A DNA stretch of 64,000 nucleotides from an uncultured Paracoccaceae bacterium (GTDB lineage Bacteria > Pseudomonadota > Alphaproteobacteria > Rhodobacterales > Rhodobacteraceae), in assembly GCA_937916485.1 (NCBI GenBank), contig CALFSV010000120.1, positions 4,293-68,292 on the forward strand, read 5' to 3'. The notes beneath the pieces are model-generated. The model did not search any database. It saw only the letters and a program-made list of their open reading frames with translations, and was not told the DNA's origin. The stretch's first letter is position 1, and each line of letters begins with the position of its first letter. This document shows positions 1 to 8,270 of the stretch, piece after piece. Position numbers and translations under genes: made by a program.

Positions 1-343
1 GGTAGATCGACTTGGTATTGACCCGCAGGACACGGTCAAAATCGTCCTCGCTGACCTCTTCCATCGGGGCAGGCAGATGGGTGATGCCAGCATTGTTGAC
101 CAGAATGTCCACATGGCACCAGGCCTCAAGCGCCGCGGCCACCATGGCGTTGACGCTGGCCCCGTCGCCCACATCACAGACCTGCGCCAGACCGCCGATA
201 TCCTTGGCGACGCTGGCCGCGCCGTCCGCGTTGATGTCGGCCACCAGCACTTTAGCGCCTTCAGCGGCGAATTTGGCCGCGATCCCGGCACCAAAGCCGG
301 ACCCGGCCCCTGTTACGATGGCGGTCTTGCCTGCAAGTCTCAT
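1..343 (-). CDS. Short-chain dehydrogenase/reductase (partial, C-terminus outside window)
   Basis: The first 114 residues of an NAD(P)-dependent SDR oxidoreductase are visible; the rest lies beyond the left edge. The Rossmann glycine motif TGAGSGFGAG is near residues 11-20 and the NNAG motif near residue 84; the catalytic Tyr-x-x-x-Lys would be outside. The start ATG has an AGGAG ribosome site about 7 bases upstream. It is the last visible gene of a minus-strand operon, 31 bases behind an aldehyde dehydrogenase, so a consecutive alcohol/aldehyde oxidation or hydroxyacyl oxidation of the imported compound is plausible. The family is clear; the substrate is not. Confidence 0.88.
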   Translation of the reverse strand, partial: MRLAGKTAIVTGAGSGFGAGIAAKFAAEGAKVLVADINADGAASVAKDIGGLAQVCDVGDGASVNAMVAAALEAWCHVDILVNNAGITHLPAPMEEVSEDDFDRVLRVNTKSIY

Positions 344-374
344 CCCGATGCTCCTTTTTTGGTCATGGCTGGAT

Positions 375-1829
375 CTATCCGTGCCAGGCTGCGACGGTCT
401 TGAGGGTGGAAAACCCATAAAGCGCCTCAAAGCCCTTTTCCCGTCCATGGCCTGATTGGCCCACGCCGCCAAAGGGCAGTTCTACCCCGCCGCCCGCGCC
501 GTAGTTGTTGACGAAAACCTGCCCTGCCTTCAGCGCCTTGGCCAGACGCATTTGGCGCCCTCCGTCGCGGGTCCAGACCGATGCGACAAGGCCGTAGCTG
601 GTCCCGTTCGCTATTTTCAGCGCCTCCGCCTCATCCTCGAAAGGGATCATGACCTGCACAGGGCCAAAGATTTCGTCCTGCGCCAATGGGTGGTCGGGCG
701 GCACATCCGAGAATAAAGTCGGGGCGACATAGTGGCCGGACGCCGGGGCGCTGTCCACGATCTGCCCGCGTGCTGCGACAGTCAGGTCGTGACCCTGATC
801 CAGAAATCCAAGAACGATGTCCTTTTGACGTTGTGATATCAATGGACCGACATTGAGGTCCGCATTTGCCGGACCGACCTGCAGGGCCGCGTAGCGTTCC
901 GCCATCATCGACCGGACCTGATCGTAGACACCCCGCTGCACGAGGATGCGCGATGAGGCAGAGCAAGTCTGCCCCGCGTTCTGGATCCCCGCGTTCACGA
1001 GGAAGGGCAACGCCCGTTCTAGATCGGCGTCGTCAAACACGATCTGGGGCGATTTTCCCCCAAGTTCGAGCGTGACCGGAACGACGTTCTGCGCCGCTGC
1101 CGTCTGGATCAGGCGGCCCACGTTGACCGACCCGGTAAAGCTGATGTGCTGCACACCCGGATGCGCGGCCAGCGCCGCCCCGGCCTCGGCCCCCAGACCG
1201 GTGATCACGTTCAGGGCTCCATCCGGCAAACCGGCCTCCTGCGCGATCCCGGCAAAGGCGAGGGCGGTCAGGCAGGCCTCTTCCGCCGGTTTCAGGACGC
1301 AGGCGTTGCCCATGGCCAGCGCCCCGCCGACCGACCGGCCGATGATCTGCATGGGGTAGTTCCAGGGGATGATGTGCCCCGTCACCCCATGCGGTTCGCG
1401 CAGGGTATAGACGGTGTAGCCGTCGAGGTAGGGGATGGTCTCGCCCATCACCTTGTCGGCGGCACCGCCGTAAAACTCCATGTAGCGGGCAAGGGCCACC
1501 GCATCGGCGCGGGCCTGGGTGAGCGGTTTGCCCACATCCATCGCCTCAAGCAGGGCGAGGTCGTCCACCCGCTCCAGTACCATTTGCCCGATGCGGGTCA
1601 GGATGCGCCCCCGCTCCAGCGCGGTCATCCGGCCCCAGGGTCCGTCGAGGGCGGCGCGGGCGGCGGTTATGGCGCGGTCCACATCGGTCGCCTTGCCCCG
1701 GCCAATGGCGCAGATCGGCGTCCCGTCCGAGGGGTTGGACAGGGTCAGTGTCTCGCCCCCATCGGGCGGTCCCCATGTTCCACCGATCAGCAGCTGTCCT
1801 TCGGGTAGCCTGAATGCATCAAGAGCCAT
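375..1829 (-). CDS. NAD(P)-dependent aldehyde dehydrogenase
   Basis: A full-length (484 aa) member of the aldehyde dehydrogenase superfamily, which oxidises an aldehyde to the acid. The general base Glu is in LELGGKS (about E255), the catalytic Cys in GQTCS (about C289), and the NAD-binding FTGS motif is at 231-234. I chose the ATG at 1829 because an AAGGA site precedes it; an upstream in-frame ATG at 1910 would add 27 unlikely residues and run deep into the ATPase gene. The chosen start overlaps the ATPase 3' end by 11 bases, so translation is probably coupled. The sequence resembles the betaine-aldehyde/aminoaldehyde branch, but the substrate cannot be assigned. Its place behind a peptide-type importer suggests it oxidises a breakdown product of the imported compound. 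Confidence 0.93.
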   Translation of the reverse strand: MALDAFRLPEGQLLIGGTWGPPDGGETLTLSNPSDGTPICAIGRGKATDVDRAITAARAALDGPWGRMTALERGRILTRIGQMVLERVDDLALLEAMDVGKPLTQARADAVALARYMEFYGGAADKVMGETIPYLDGYTVYTLREPHGVTGHIIPWNYPMQIIGRSVGGALAMGNACVLKPAEEACLTALAFAGIAQEAGLPDGALNVITGLGAEAGAALAAHPGVQHISFTGSVNVGRLIQTAAAQNVVPVTLELGGKSPQIVFDDADLERALPFLVNAGIQNAGQTCSASSRILVQRGVYDQVRSMMAERYAALQVGPANADLNVGPLISQRQKDIVLGFLDQGHDLTVAARGQIVDSAPASGHYVAPTLFSDVPPDHPLAQDEIFGPVQVMIPFEDEAEALKIANGTSYGLVASVWTRDGGRQMRLAKALKAGQVFVNNYGAGGGVELPFGGVGQSGHGREKGFEALYGFSTLKTVAAWHG

Positions 1830-3426
1830 GGTGCGTCCTTTCCAATCCGTCCGGCAGCCTTGGGGCGGCGGCCAGCAATGTTCTGGTATAGGCATGTTGT
1901 GGCGCGGCAAACACCTGTTCCGTCGGCCCCTGTTCCACGATCTTGCCCGACTGCATGACCATCACCCGGTCCGTGACCGACCGGACCACAGACAGGTCGT
2001 GGCTGATGAACAGGTAACTGAGGGGCCGGACCCGGCACAGATCGGCCAGCAGGTCCAGAACCTGCGCCCGGACCGACACATCAAGCGCCGAGACGGCCTC
2101 GTCAAAGACAATCAGGTCCGGTTCGATGATGAGGGCCCGCGCAATGGCGATCCGCTGGCGTTGCCCGCCGGAAAATTCGTGGATGTATTTGGTGGCGTCC
2201 GATGCGGTCAGGCCCACGGCCTCAAGCGCCTGCGCAATGGCACGGGTGCGGGCGGCGCCTTGGGGCGGTGATTTCAGCAGATGAAACGGCTCAGTGATCA
2301 GCCGGTCGACCCGGTGGCGGGGGTTGAAGCTGCCGTAGGGGTCCTGAAACACCACCTGCATTCGGCGGCGCACCGCCAGATTGGGTTTGTGCCCTGTGAA
2401 AACCGGTGCGCCATCCAGCAGGATGCCGCCTTCCTGCACCTCCTCCAGACCCAGAATGGCCCGTGTCAGGGTGGATTTGCCGCAACCGGATTCGCCCACC
2501 AGCCCAAGACGCTCGCCCCGAAACAGATCAAAACTGACACCATCGACCGCCCGCGCCCTTGGACGTGGGCCGAACAGGCGGCGCCGCGGTAAGGCGTAGC
2601 TGCGAACTACGTCCCGCACCTGCAAAAGCGGCACCGGGGCGGGGGCGGGCGGCAGATCAACCTTGTGGGCAGAGGCCGCAAACAGGGCTTGGGTATAGGG
2701 ATGGTCGCGCCGCTGCATCAGGGCCTGTGTCGGCCCGGTTTCGACCACCTGTCCCTTTTGCATCACGACGATGCGGTCGGCCATGCCGTTTACCACGGCC
2801 AGATCATGGGTGATCATCAAAAGCCCCATCCCAAACTCGGCCACCAACCCCTTGAGCAGGTCCAGAACCTGAGCCTGCGTGGTGACGTCAAGCGCGGTTG
2901 TCGGCTCATCCGCGATCAGCAGTTTGGGGCGGAGCGCGATGGCCATGGCAATGACCACACGCTGCCGTTGTCCGCCGGACAATTCATGCGGATAGCGGGT
3001 GAGGGGGAAGCGGTCCTCGGGCAGGCCGACGCGGGCGAGGACCTCGCGGGCGCGATCGCGGGCCTGCGAGGTGTTGGTCTTTTCGTGGATCAGGATCGTC
3101 TCGGCCACCTGTTGCCCGATGGTCTGGACGGGGTTCAGCGCGGTCATGGGTTCCTGAAACACCATCCCCATCTCGCGGCCACGCAGGTCGCACAGGTCCG
3201 CCTCGGCGGTGGTAAGGATGTCCTGTCCGTTCAGGGCAATCCGCCCTTTGGTCCGGGCACCGCCCGGCAAGAGGCCCATGATGGCCAGAGCCGTCAATGA
3301 TTTGCCCGATCCGCTTTCGCCGGTGATGGCGACAATCTCGCCCGGGGCAACGTCAAGGCTGACCCCGGACAGGATCGGGGTGCCGTGAATCGCCAGATCA
3401 AGCGCCGTGACCGAGAGTAACGTCAT
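1819..3426 (-). CDS. Dipeptide/oligopeptide-type ABC transporter, fused double ATPase
   Basis: A 535-residue cytoplasmic protein with two complete ABC ATPase domains in tandem (like YejF or a fused DppD-DppF). The first has Walker A GESGSGKS and signature LSGGQRQR; the second has GESGCGKS and FSGGQRQR. Each ends in the oligopeptide-family C-terminal region. The start MTLLSV overlaps the preceding permease stop as ATGA (3423-3426), showing translational coupling; the longer open frame to 3774 is an artefact over the permease. It powers the two permeases encoded just upstream. The class (nickel/peptide/opine importer) is certain; the substrate is unknown. Confidence 0.93.
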   Translation of the reverse strand: MTLLSVTALDLAIHGTPILSGVSLDVAPGEIVAITGESGSGKSLTALAIMGLLPGGARTKGRIALNGQDILTTAEADLCDLRGREMGMVFQEPMTALNPVQTIGQQVAETILIHEKTNTSQARDRAREVLARVGLPEDRFPLTRYPHELSGGQRQRVVIAMAIALRPKLLIADEPTTALDVTTQAQVLDLLKGLVAEFGMGLLMITHDLAVVNGMADRIVVMQKGQVVETGPTQALMQRRDHPYTQALFAASAHKVDLPPAPAPVPLLQVRDVVRSYALPRRRLFGPRPRARAVDGVSFDLFRGERLGLVGESGCGKSTLTRAILGLEEVQEGGILLDGAPVFTGHKPNLAVRRRMQVVFQDPYGSFNPRHRVDRLITEPFHLLKSPPQGAARTRAIAQALEAVGLTASDATKYIHEFSGGQRQRIAIARALIIEPDLIVFDEAVSALDVSVRAQVLDLLADLCRVRPLSYLFISHDLSVVRSVTDRVMVMQSGKIVEQGPTEQVFAAPQHAYTRTLLAAAPRLPDGLERTHHGS

Positions 3427-4244
3427 GACCGTGCCACCCGGATGCGGGGGTCCAACAGGTCGCGCAACCCATCGCCCATCAGGTTCAGTCCAAGGACTGT
3501 CAGGACAATGGTCAGTCCGGGCACCAGCGCCACATGCGGGGCGATGCTGACCAGCGTCTGGGCATCGGCCAGCATCCGACCCCAGCTCGCGACGGGCGGC
3601 TGAGCGCCCAGGCCGATATAGCTCAGCGCGGCCTCGGCGAGGATTCCCAGCGAGAACTGGATAGTGCCCTGCACGATCAAGAGGTTCGTGAGGTTGGGCA
3701 GAACATGCTCCCATGAGATCCGAAAGGCCGACTTGCCCGCGACGCGTGCGGCGAGGATAAAGTCCCGCTCCCACAGTGACAGCGCGGCACCACGTGTCAG
3801 GCGGGCAAAGACGGGGACGTTAAAGATGCCGATGGCCACGATGGCGTTGACGGCACTGGCCCCGAAGACCGCCGTGATCAGGATCGCGATGACCAGCGAG
3901 GGAAAGGCAAAGACCAGATCGTTGCCCCGCATGATCACCTCATCCAGCAGGCTGCCCCTGCGGGCGGCAGCCCAAAGGCCAAGAGGCACGCCCAGCGCCA
4001 TGCCGATGCCCACGGCCAAAAGCGCCACTGCGATAGAGGTGCGTGCCCCCATCATGATCATCGACAGGATGTCCCGGCCAAAGTGGTCGGTCCCCAGCCA
4101 ATGGGCGGCCGATGGTGTTTGCAGCTTGCCCGCCACATCAAGAACCTCGATGTCATAGGGGGTCCAGACAAAGGACAACAGCGCCCCGGCCATCACCAAA
4201 AGGCTCAGGATCGCGCCGATGATCAGGCTGCGCGGCATCCTCAT
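3423..4244 (-). CDS. ABC transporter permease, DppC-like
   Basis: An inner-membrane permease of 273 residues with an N-terminal membrane segment, an extracellular stretch containing the family motif GTDHFGRDILS near residue 52, then five further hydrophobic segments. The cytoplasmic coupling loop is around LAARVAGKSAFRISWEHVLPN. The start codon overlaps the stop of the DppB-like gene (ATGA at 4241-4244) and its own stop overlaps the ATPase start, so the B-C-ATPase set is translationally chained. Length and order match DppC/OppC; specificity cannot be read. Confidence 0.92.
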   Translation of the reverse strand: MRMPRSLIIGAILSLLVMAGALLSFVWTPYDIEVLDVAGKLQTPSAAHWLGTDHFGRDILSMIMMGARTSIAVALLAVGIGMALGVPLGLWAAARRGSLLDEVIMRGNDLVFAFPSLVIAILITAVFGASAVNAIVAIGIFNVPVFARLTRGAALSLWERDFILAARVAGKSAFRISWEHVLPNLTNLLIVQGTIQFSLGILAEAALSYIGLGAQPPVASWGRMLADAQTLVSIAPHVALVPGLTIVLTVLGLNLMGDGLRDLLDPRIRVARS

Positions 4245-5188
4245 TGCTTTGTCCTCAGCCTTGGATCGACAAAGGCGTAGGCCAGATCGACGGCGAAGTT
4301 CACCACGATCACGGCAAAGACCAGCAGCATCACGACGCTTTCGACGACGATCAGGTCACGCGATGAAATCGCCTGAAAGATCAGCCGTCCGAGGCCGGGC
4401 AGAAAGAACACCTGTTCGATGATGATGCCCCCTGCCAGCAGGAACGAGAATTGCAAGCCGATGATGGTCAGCACCGGTATCATCGCGTTGCGCAGGGCGT
4501 GCCGCCAAAGGGCCTGACGACGGCTTAGCCCCTTGGCCCTTGCGGTACGCACGAAGTCCTCCCCCAGCATATCGAGCAGCGAGGATCGCATGACCCGTGC
4601 AAGGATCGCCGCCTGTGGCAGTGCGAGGGCGATGGCGGGAAGGGTTAGCGCCTTGACCCCGCCCCAGAACCCCCGGTCCCAGCCGGGAAAGCCGCCCGCC
4701 GAAAACCAGCGCAGGTTGATGGCAAAGACCAGCACCAGCAGCATGGCAAACCAGAAATTCGGGATGGCCACGCCCAGTTGCGTCGCTCCCATGACCGCTA
4801 TATCGCCCGGCCGGCCCCTGCGGCTGGCCGCATAGATGCCAGCGGGAAAAGCGATGAGGGTCGACAGGATCAACGCATAAAGGGCGAGGGGAAGCGACAC
4901 CCAGACCCGGTCGGCGATCATCCCTGCCACCGGGGTGCGATAGGTGTAGGACTGGCCGAAATCGCCCTGCATCATGCCCGTGACCCAGCTGAGGTACCGC
5001 GCGGGGACACTGGCATCGAGGCCCATCTCGGTCCGCAGGGCGGCGATGGTGTCGGGGCGCGCATTGACGCCCAGCATGAAGGCCGCTGGATCGCCCGGGA
5101 TGATCTCGATCACTGCAAAGATCACAAGCGAGGCCACGATCAGGCTCAGGATCAGCGAGGCGAACCGCGCAAGGACATAGCGGATCAT
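4241..5188 (-). CDS. ABC transporter permease, DppB-like
   Basis: An inner-membrane permease of 315 residues, DppB/OppB type: membrane anchor MIRYVLARFASLILSL, the periplasmic motif EIIPGDPA, and the coupling loop EDFVRTARAKGLSRRQALWRHALRN. The frame is open to 5248, but that start would place a 12-base-pair hairpin inside the coding region; the ATG at 5188 follows a GGACGG element and gives the usual family length. It is separated from the binding-protein gene by 79 bases that contain the hairpin. It forms the translocation pore together with the DppC-like subunit. Confidence 0.92.
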   Translation of the reverse strand: MIRYVLARFASLILSLIVASLVIFAVIEIIPGDPAAFMLGVNARPDTIAALRTEMGLDASVPARYLSWVTGMMQGDFGQSYTYRTPVAGMIADRVWVSLPLALYALILSTLIAFPAGIYAASRRGRPGDIAVMGATQLGVAIPNFWFAMLLVLVFAINLRWFSAGGFPGWDRGFWGGVKALTLPAIALALPQAAILARVMRSSLLDMLGEDFVRTARAKGLSRRQALWRHALRNAMIPVLTIIGLQFSFLLAGGIIIEQVFFLPGLGRLIFQAISSRDLIVVESVVMLLVFAVIVVNFAVDLAYAFVDPRLRTKQ

Positions 5189-5217
5189 GACGGTTCCGTC
5201 CGGGGATAGGTCAGTAC

Positions 5218-5246
5218 GGCCTTCGGCGGACGTGCCGCCGAAGGCC
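5218..5246 (-). promoter_or_regulatory. Intercistronic stem-loop after the binding-protein gene
   Basis: A perfect 12-base-pair inverted repeat, GGCCTTCGGCGG and its complement, with a 5-base loop at 5230-5234. It starts 21 bases downstream of the binding-protein stop codon and ends before the permease start. There is no T-run, so it is more likely an mRNA 3'-end stabiliser or processing block, or a partial attenuator, than a full terminator. It would favour more binding protein than permease. Confidence 0.75.
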
Positions 5247-5267
5247 AAAGCGTGCCGTGTTTCAGAC

Positions 5268-6743
5268 CTAGCCTGCCCAGCTGACGCCGGTCAGATCGAC
5301 CGCGGCGGTCGGCTGGTTGAGCCAGAGCCCCTGCAGGCCAGCCTTTGCAACCGTGGGCACGGCCAGTTCAAAGAGGTAGCCGTTCACATAATCCTCCGAG
5401 ATGATGGTCTGCGCCTGCTTGAGCATCTCGGACCGCATCACCGGATCGGTGGTCAGGTTCAGGTCGCTCATCAGCTGCTGGAAGGCAGGGTTGTCATACT
5501 GGAAGTAGTAGTCGGGATTTGCGTAGATCCCGATGTCCATCGGCTCAGTATGGCTGACGATGGTCATGCCAAAGTCCTTGGCCCCGAACGCCTCTTCCAG
5601 CCATTGGGCCCATTCGAGGTTGCTGATCTCGGCCTCGATCCCGATGGCGCGCAACTGGCTGGCGATGATCTCGCCGCCGCGACGGGCGTAGGAGGGAGGC
5701 GGCAGTTTCAGCGTGGTGGTAAAGCCGTCGGGGAACCCGGCCTCGGCCAGCAAGGCGCGGGCGCGGTCGGGGTCGTAGGGCGAATTGCCGGTCAGGTCGA
5801 CATAGTCGGGGTTGTGGGGGGCAAAGTGGGTGCCGATGGGCGTGCCCAGCCCGAACATGGCCCCGTCGATGATCGCCTGCCGGTCGATGGCGAGGCTGAC
5901 AGCCTGACGGACCAGAATGTTGTCAAACGGCTCCATCTTGTTGTTCATCGCCAGGATCGTCTCGCCTTCGGTATTGCCGACAAGGACCTGGAACCGGGGG
6001 TCGGCCTCGAACTGGGGCAGGTTCTCGGGGGCGGGGAAGCCTACGAAGACGTCCACATCCTCGGCCATCACGGCCGCAAAGGCAGCCGTCGGGTCCGAGA
6101 TGAAGCGGAAGGTGGCAGAGGCCAGCGCCGGGGCCTCGCCCCAATAGGCGTCATTGCGGGTCAGTTCGATCCGGTCACCCTGCACCCAGTCGGCAAAGCT
6201 GAAGGCGCCTGTGCCGACGGGATTAGAGGCGATATCGGCGATGCTTTCAGGGGCCACGATCACCGCATCGCCCCAGGCCATGTTGAACAGGAACATGCCG
6301 TTGGGCGCGCCCAGCGTGACCTGCACTGTCAGCGGATCAACGACGGTGACATCGGTGATCCCCGCAAAAAGACCCTTCTGGGCATTGGTGCTGTCCTCGG
6401 CCCGTGCGCGGTCGAGCGAGAATTTCACATCCTCGGCGTCCATCGTTGTGCCGTCGTGAAAAGTCACCCCGTCGCGCAGGCTAAAGGTATAGACCAGACC
6501 GTCGTCCGATATCGTCCAGCTTTCGGCAAGGCCGGGCACGACCGAGCCATCCGCCATGAACCGGGTCAGCCCTTCAAAGACGTTGGAATAGAGCACCGAG
6601 TCGATGGCCTGCGCGGCCCCGCCGGTGGGGTCGAGGTTTGGCGGCTCCAACTGGATGCCGACCGTCACGCTGTCCTGTGCGGTGGCCATTCCGGCCAAAA
6701 GCGCAATGGCGCTGGCGGTCATCAGAGTCCTGGACATGGTCAT
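5268..6743 (-). CDS. ABC transporter substrate-binding protein, family 5
   Basis: A periplasmic solute-binding protein (491 aa) of the dipeptide/oligopeptide/nickel family. A Sec signal peptide spans about residues 1-22 (MTMSRTLM...GMATAQ), then family-5 features follow: EPPNLDPTGGAAQ, LAESWTISDDGLVYTFSLRDGVTFHDG and a C-terminal lobe with PDRARALLAEAGFPDG. The start has an AGGAGAG site 7 bases upstream. It follows the M20 peptidase gene by 27 bases. It captures the substrate of the transporter at 1819-5188; a peptide, amide or opine-like ligand is compatible. Confidence 0.93.
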   Translation of the reverse strand: MTMSRTLMTASAIALLAGMATAQDSVTVGIQLEPPNLDPTGGAAQAIDSVLYSNVFEGLTRFMADGSVVPGLAESWTISDDGLVYTFSLRDGVTFHDGTTMDAEDVKFSLDRARAEDSTNAQKGLFAGITDVTVVDPLTVQVTLGAPNGMFLFNMAWGDAVIVAPESIADIASNPVGTGAFSFADWVQGDRIELTRNDAYWGEAPALASATFRFISDPTAAFAAVMAEDVDVFVGFPAPENLPQFEADPRFQVLVGNTEGETILAMNNKMEPFDNILVRQAVSLAIDRQAIIDGAMFGLGTPIGTHFAPHNPDYVDLTGNSPYDPDRARALLAEAGFPDGFTTTLKLPPPSYARRGGEIIASQLRAIGIEAEISNLEWAQWLEEAFGAKDFGMTIVSHTEPMDIGIYANPDYYFQYDNPAFQQLMSDLNLTTDPVMRSEMLKQAQTIISEDYVNGYLFELAVPTVAKAGLQGLWLNQPTAAVDLTGVSWAG

Positions 6744-6770
6744 GTCATCTCTCCTTCTGGATCAGGTCTA

Positions 6771-8108
6771 TCAGGTGTCGGTTTCGGGCGCGGGCAACAA
6801 CAGTTCGGCCAGGCTTCGGGCCATGACCGCGACGCTGTCCATCATGTCGTCCACGCCAACATATTCGTCAGGCTTATGCGCAAGCTCCAGCAGACCGGGG
6901 CCGTAGGCAATGCAATTCTTCAGCCGGCCGATCCGGTCGATGTGCTTTTGATCGTAGCTGCCGGGCGAGGCGACGTATTCCGGCGCGCGCCCCATGACTG
7001 CGGCGATCTGGCGGGCGACCGTCTGCACGACGGGGGCCTCCCTGTCGGTCATGGAGGGCAGGACGTGGTTCAGCTCGCGCAGGGCATAGTCGAACTTGGG
7101 CCGGTTGGCCTTCAGACCGTCCAAGAGGTCCGTCACCTCGTTCCGCACCCCATCAAGGCTTTCCTCGATCAGAAAGCGGCGGTCGATGACGATCCGGCAG
7201 CTATCAGGCACGCAATGCGAGGGCAGGGCGGTTGACTCGAGCGGTCTTTCCGACTGCCCGCCGTGGATAGAGTTGATGTTCATCGTGGACGACCGCGCCC
7301 CTTCGGGCACAACGGGCATGTCGGTGTGCCGGGCGGCCATTGCGGGATAAAGCGTCGTCTCAAACGCGTCGATCACCGCCCCCATGTGCCGCACCGCGCA
7401 ATCCCCCAGAAACGGCATGGAGCCGTGTGCAATCTCGCCAAAAGTTTCGATCTCGGCCCACCATCCGCCGCGATGACCAAGGCAGATACGATCCTTCTGC
7501 AAAGGCTCGGGAATGATGACGTGCTGCACCCGGTCGGGGCTGAAGTAGCCCTTTGCCGCCAGGTAGGCGACGCCGCCATAGCCACCCGATTCCTCGTCCG
7601 CCGTGCCCGAGATTTCCACGGCGCCTGCATGATCTGGAAAGGTCGCCACAAAGGCTTCGGCCGCGATGATCGAGGCGGCAAGCCCGCCCTTCATGTCACA
7701 GGCCCCCCGTCCGTAGATCTTGCCGTCCTTGAGCGCGCCGCCAAACGGGTCCTCGGTCCAGCCGCTGCCCACCTCGACCACATCGGTATGGCTGTTGAAG
7801 TGGACGCAGGGGCCGGGATGAGCGCCTTCACGGCGGGCCACGATGTTCCAGCGGGGATAGGCCTCGCAATCGCCCGGCGTGCCGTGGGCGCGGATGAATT
7901 CGGTGTCAAAACCGGATTTGCGCAGGCGGGCGTCGAGGTATTCGCAGATCAGGCGGTAGTTCTCGCCCGGCGGGTTCAGGGTGGGTATGCGGATCAGGTC
8001 CTGCGTCAACGCGATCAGATCGTCGCGGCGGTCCGCAATGGCCTGCAAAAGCGGCCCCAGACGGGGATCGCTTGGTGTCTCGCTGGAAGGGGCGGCAGCA
8101 CTGTCCAT
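6771..8108 (-). CDS. M20 family metallopeptidase (ArgE/DapE/ACY1 type)
   Basis: A cytoplasmic zinc hydrolase of 445 residues that cleaves an amide or peptide bond. Metal and catalytic residues are in order: HFNSHTD (H107, D109), GACDMKGG (D138) and TADEESGG (E172/E173); a dimerisation domain occupies about 200-320. It is the first gene of the minus-strand operon, so it probably processes the compound imported by the following transporter. I chose ATG 8108; the longer frame to 8156 has no support. There is no Shine-Dalgarno sequence. Instead a -35/-10 pair ends 6 bases before the ATG, suggesting a leaderless mRNA. Deacylase, desuccinylase and carboxypeptidase activities are all possible. Confidence 0.9.
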   Translation of the reverse strand: MDSAAAPSSETPSDPRLGPLLQAIADRRDDLIALTQDLIRIPTLNPPGENYRLICEYLDARLRKSGFDTEFIRAHGTPGDCEAYPRWNIVARREGAHPGPCVHFNSHTDVVEVGSGWTEDPFGGALKDGKIYGRGACDMKGGLAASIIAAEAFVATFPDHAGAVEISGTADEESGGYGGVAYLAAKGYFSPDRVQHVIIPEPLQKDRICLGHRGGWWAEIETFGEIAHGSMPFLGDCAVRHMGAVIDAFETTLYPAMAARHTDMPVVPEGARSSTMNINSIHGGQSERPLESTALPSHCVPDSCRIVIDRRFLIEESLDGVRNEVTDLLDGLKANRPKFDYALRELNHVLPSMTDREAPVVQTVARQIAAVMGRAPEYVASPGSYDQKHIDRIGRLKNCIAYGPGLLELAHKPDEYVGVDDMMDSVAVMARSLAELLLPAPETDT

Positions 8109-8114
8109 GACATG

Positions 8115-8143
8115 ACTATCGGCAATAACGCGGTTCCCCGCAA
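8115..8143 (-). promoter_or_regulatory. Putative promoter of the M20-ABC-ALDH operon
   Basis: On the minus strand TTGCGG (8143-8138), a 17-base spacer, then GATAGT (8120-8115). Only six bases separate the -10 element from the ATG at 8108, so the predicted transcription start is at or next to the A of the start codon. No ribosome site is present. The assignment rests on consensus match and spacing alone. Confidence 0.45.
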
Positions 8144-8179
8144 GCCTGCCGATCACAGCAAGGCGATCCCTCGCAAAAA

Positions 8180-8195
8180 TGAACCGAATGGTTCA
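8180..8195. promoter_or_regulatory. Palindromic operator between the M20 operon and the RND efflux genes
   Basis: A perfect inverted repeat TGAACC-GAAT-GGTTCA, flanked by A and T runs. This half-site pattern is typical of TetR/AcrR-family repressors that control efflux pumps (family knowledge). It lies 10 bases upstream of a candidate plus-strand promoter, TTGTCG (8205-8210), 17 bases, ATAGAC (8228-8233), that would serve the RND pair. No TetR-type gene is present in this window, so the regulator would act from elsewhere. Confidence 0.55.
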
Positions 8196-8270
8196 CTTTT
8201 TTCGTTGTCGAGCCTTGGTGAATGGGGATAGACGGAAACGGTTCGACCACTTCGACCTGAGGATTAGTTG

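Noticed and set aside
5187..7235. 682-residue open frame on the plus strand
   Set aside because: Antisense shadow of the binding-protein and M20 genes; composition is His/Gly/Asp-rich as expected for a complement frame.
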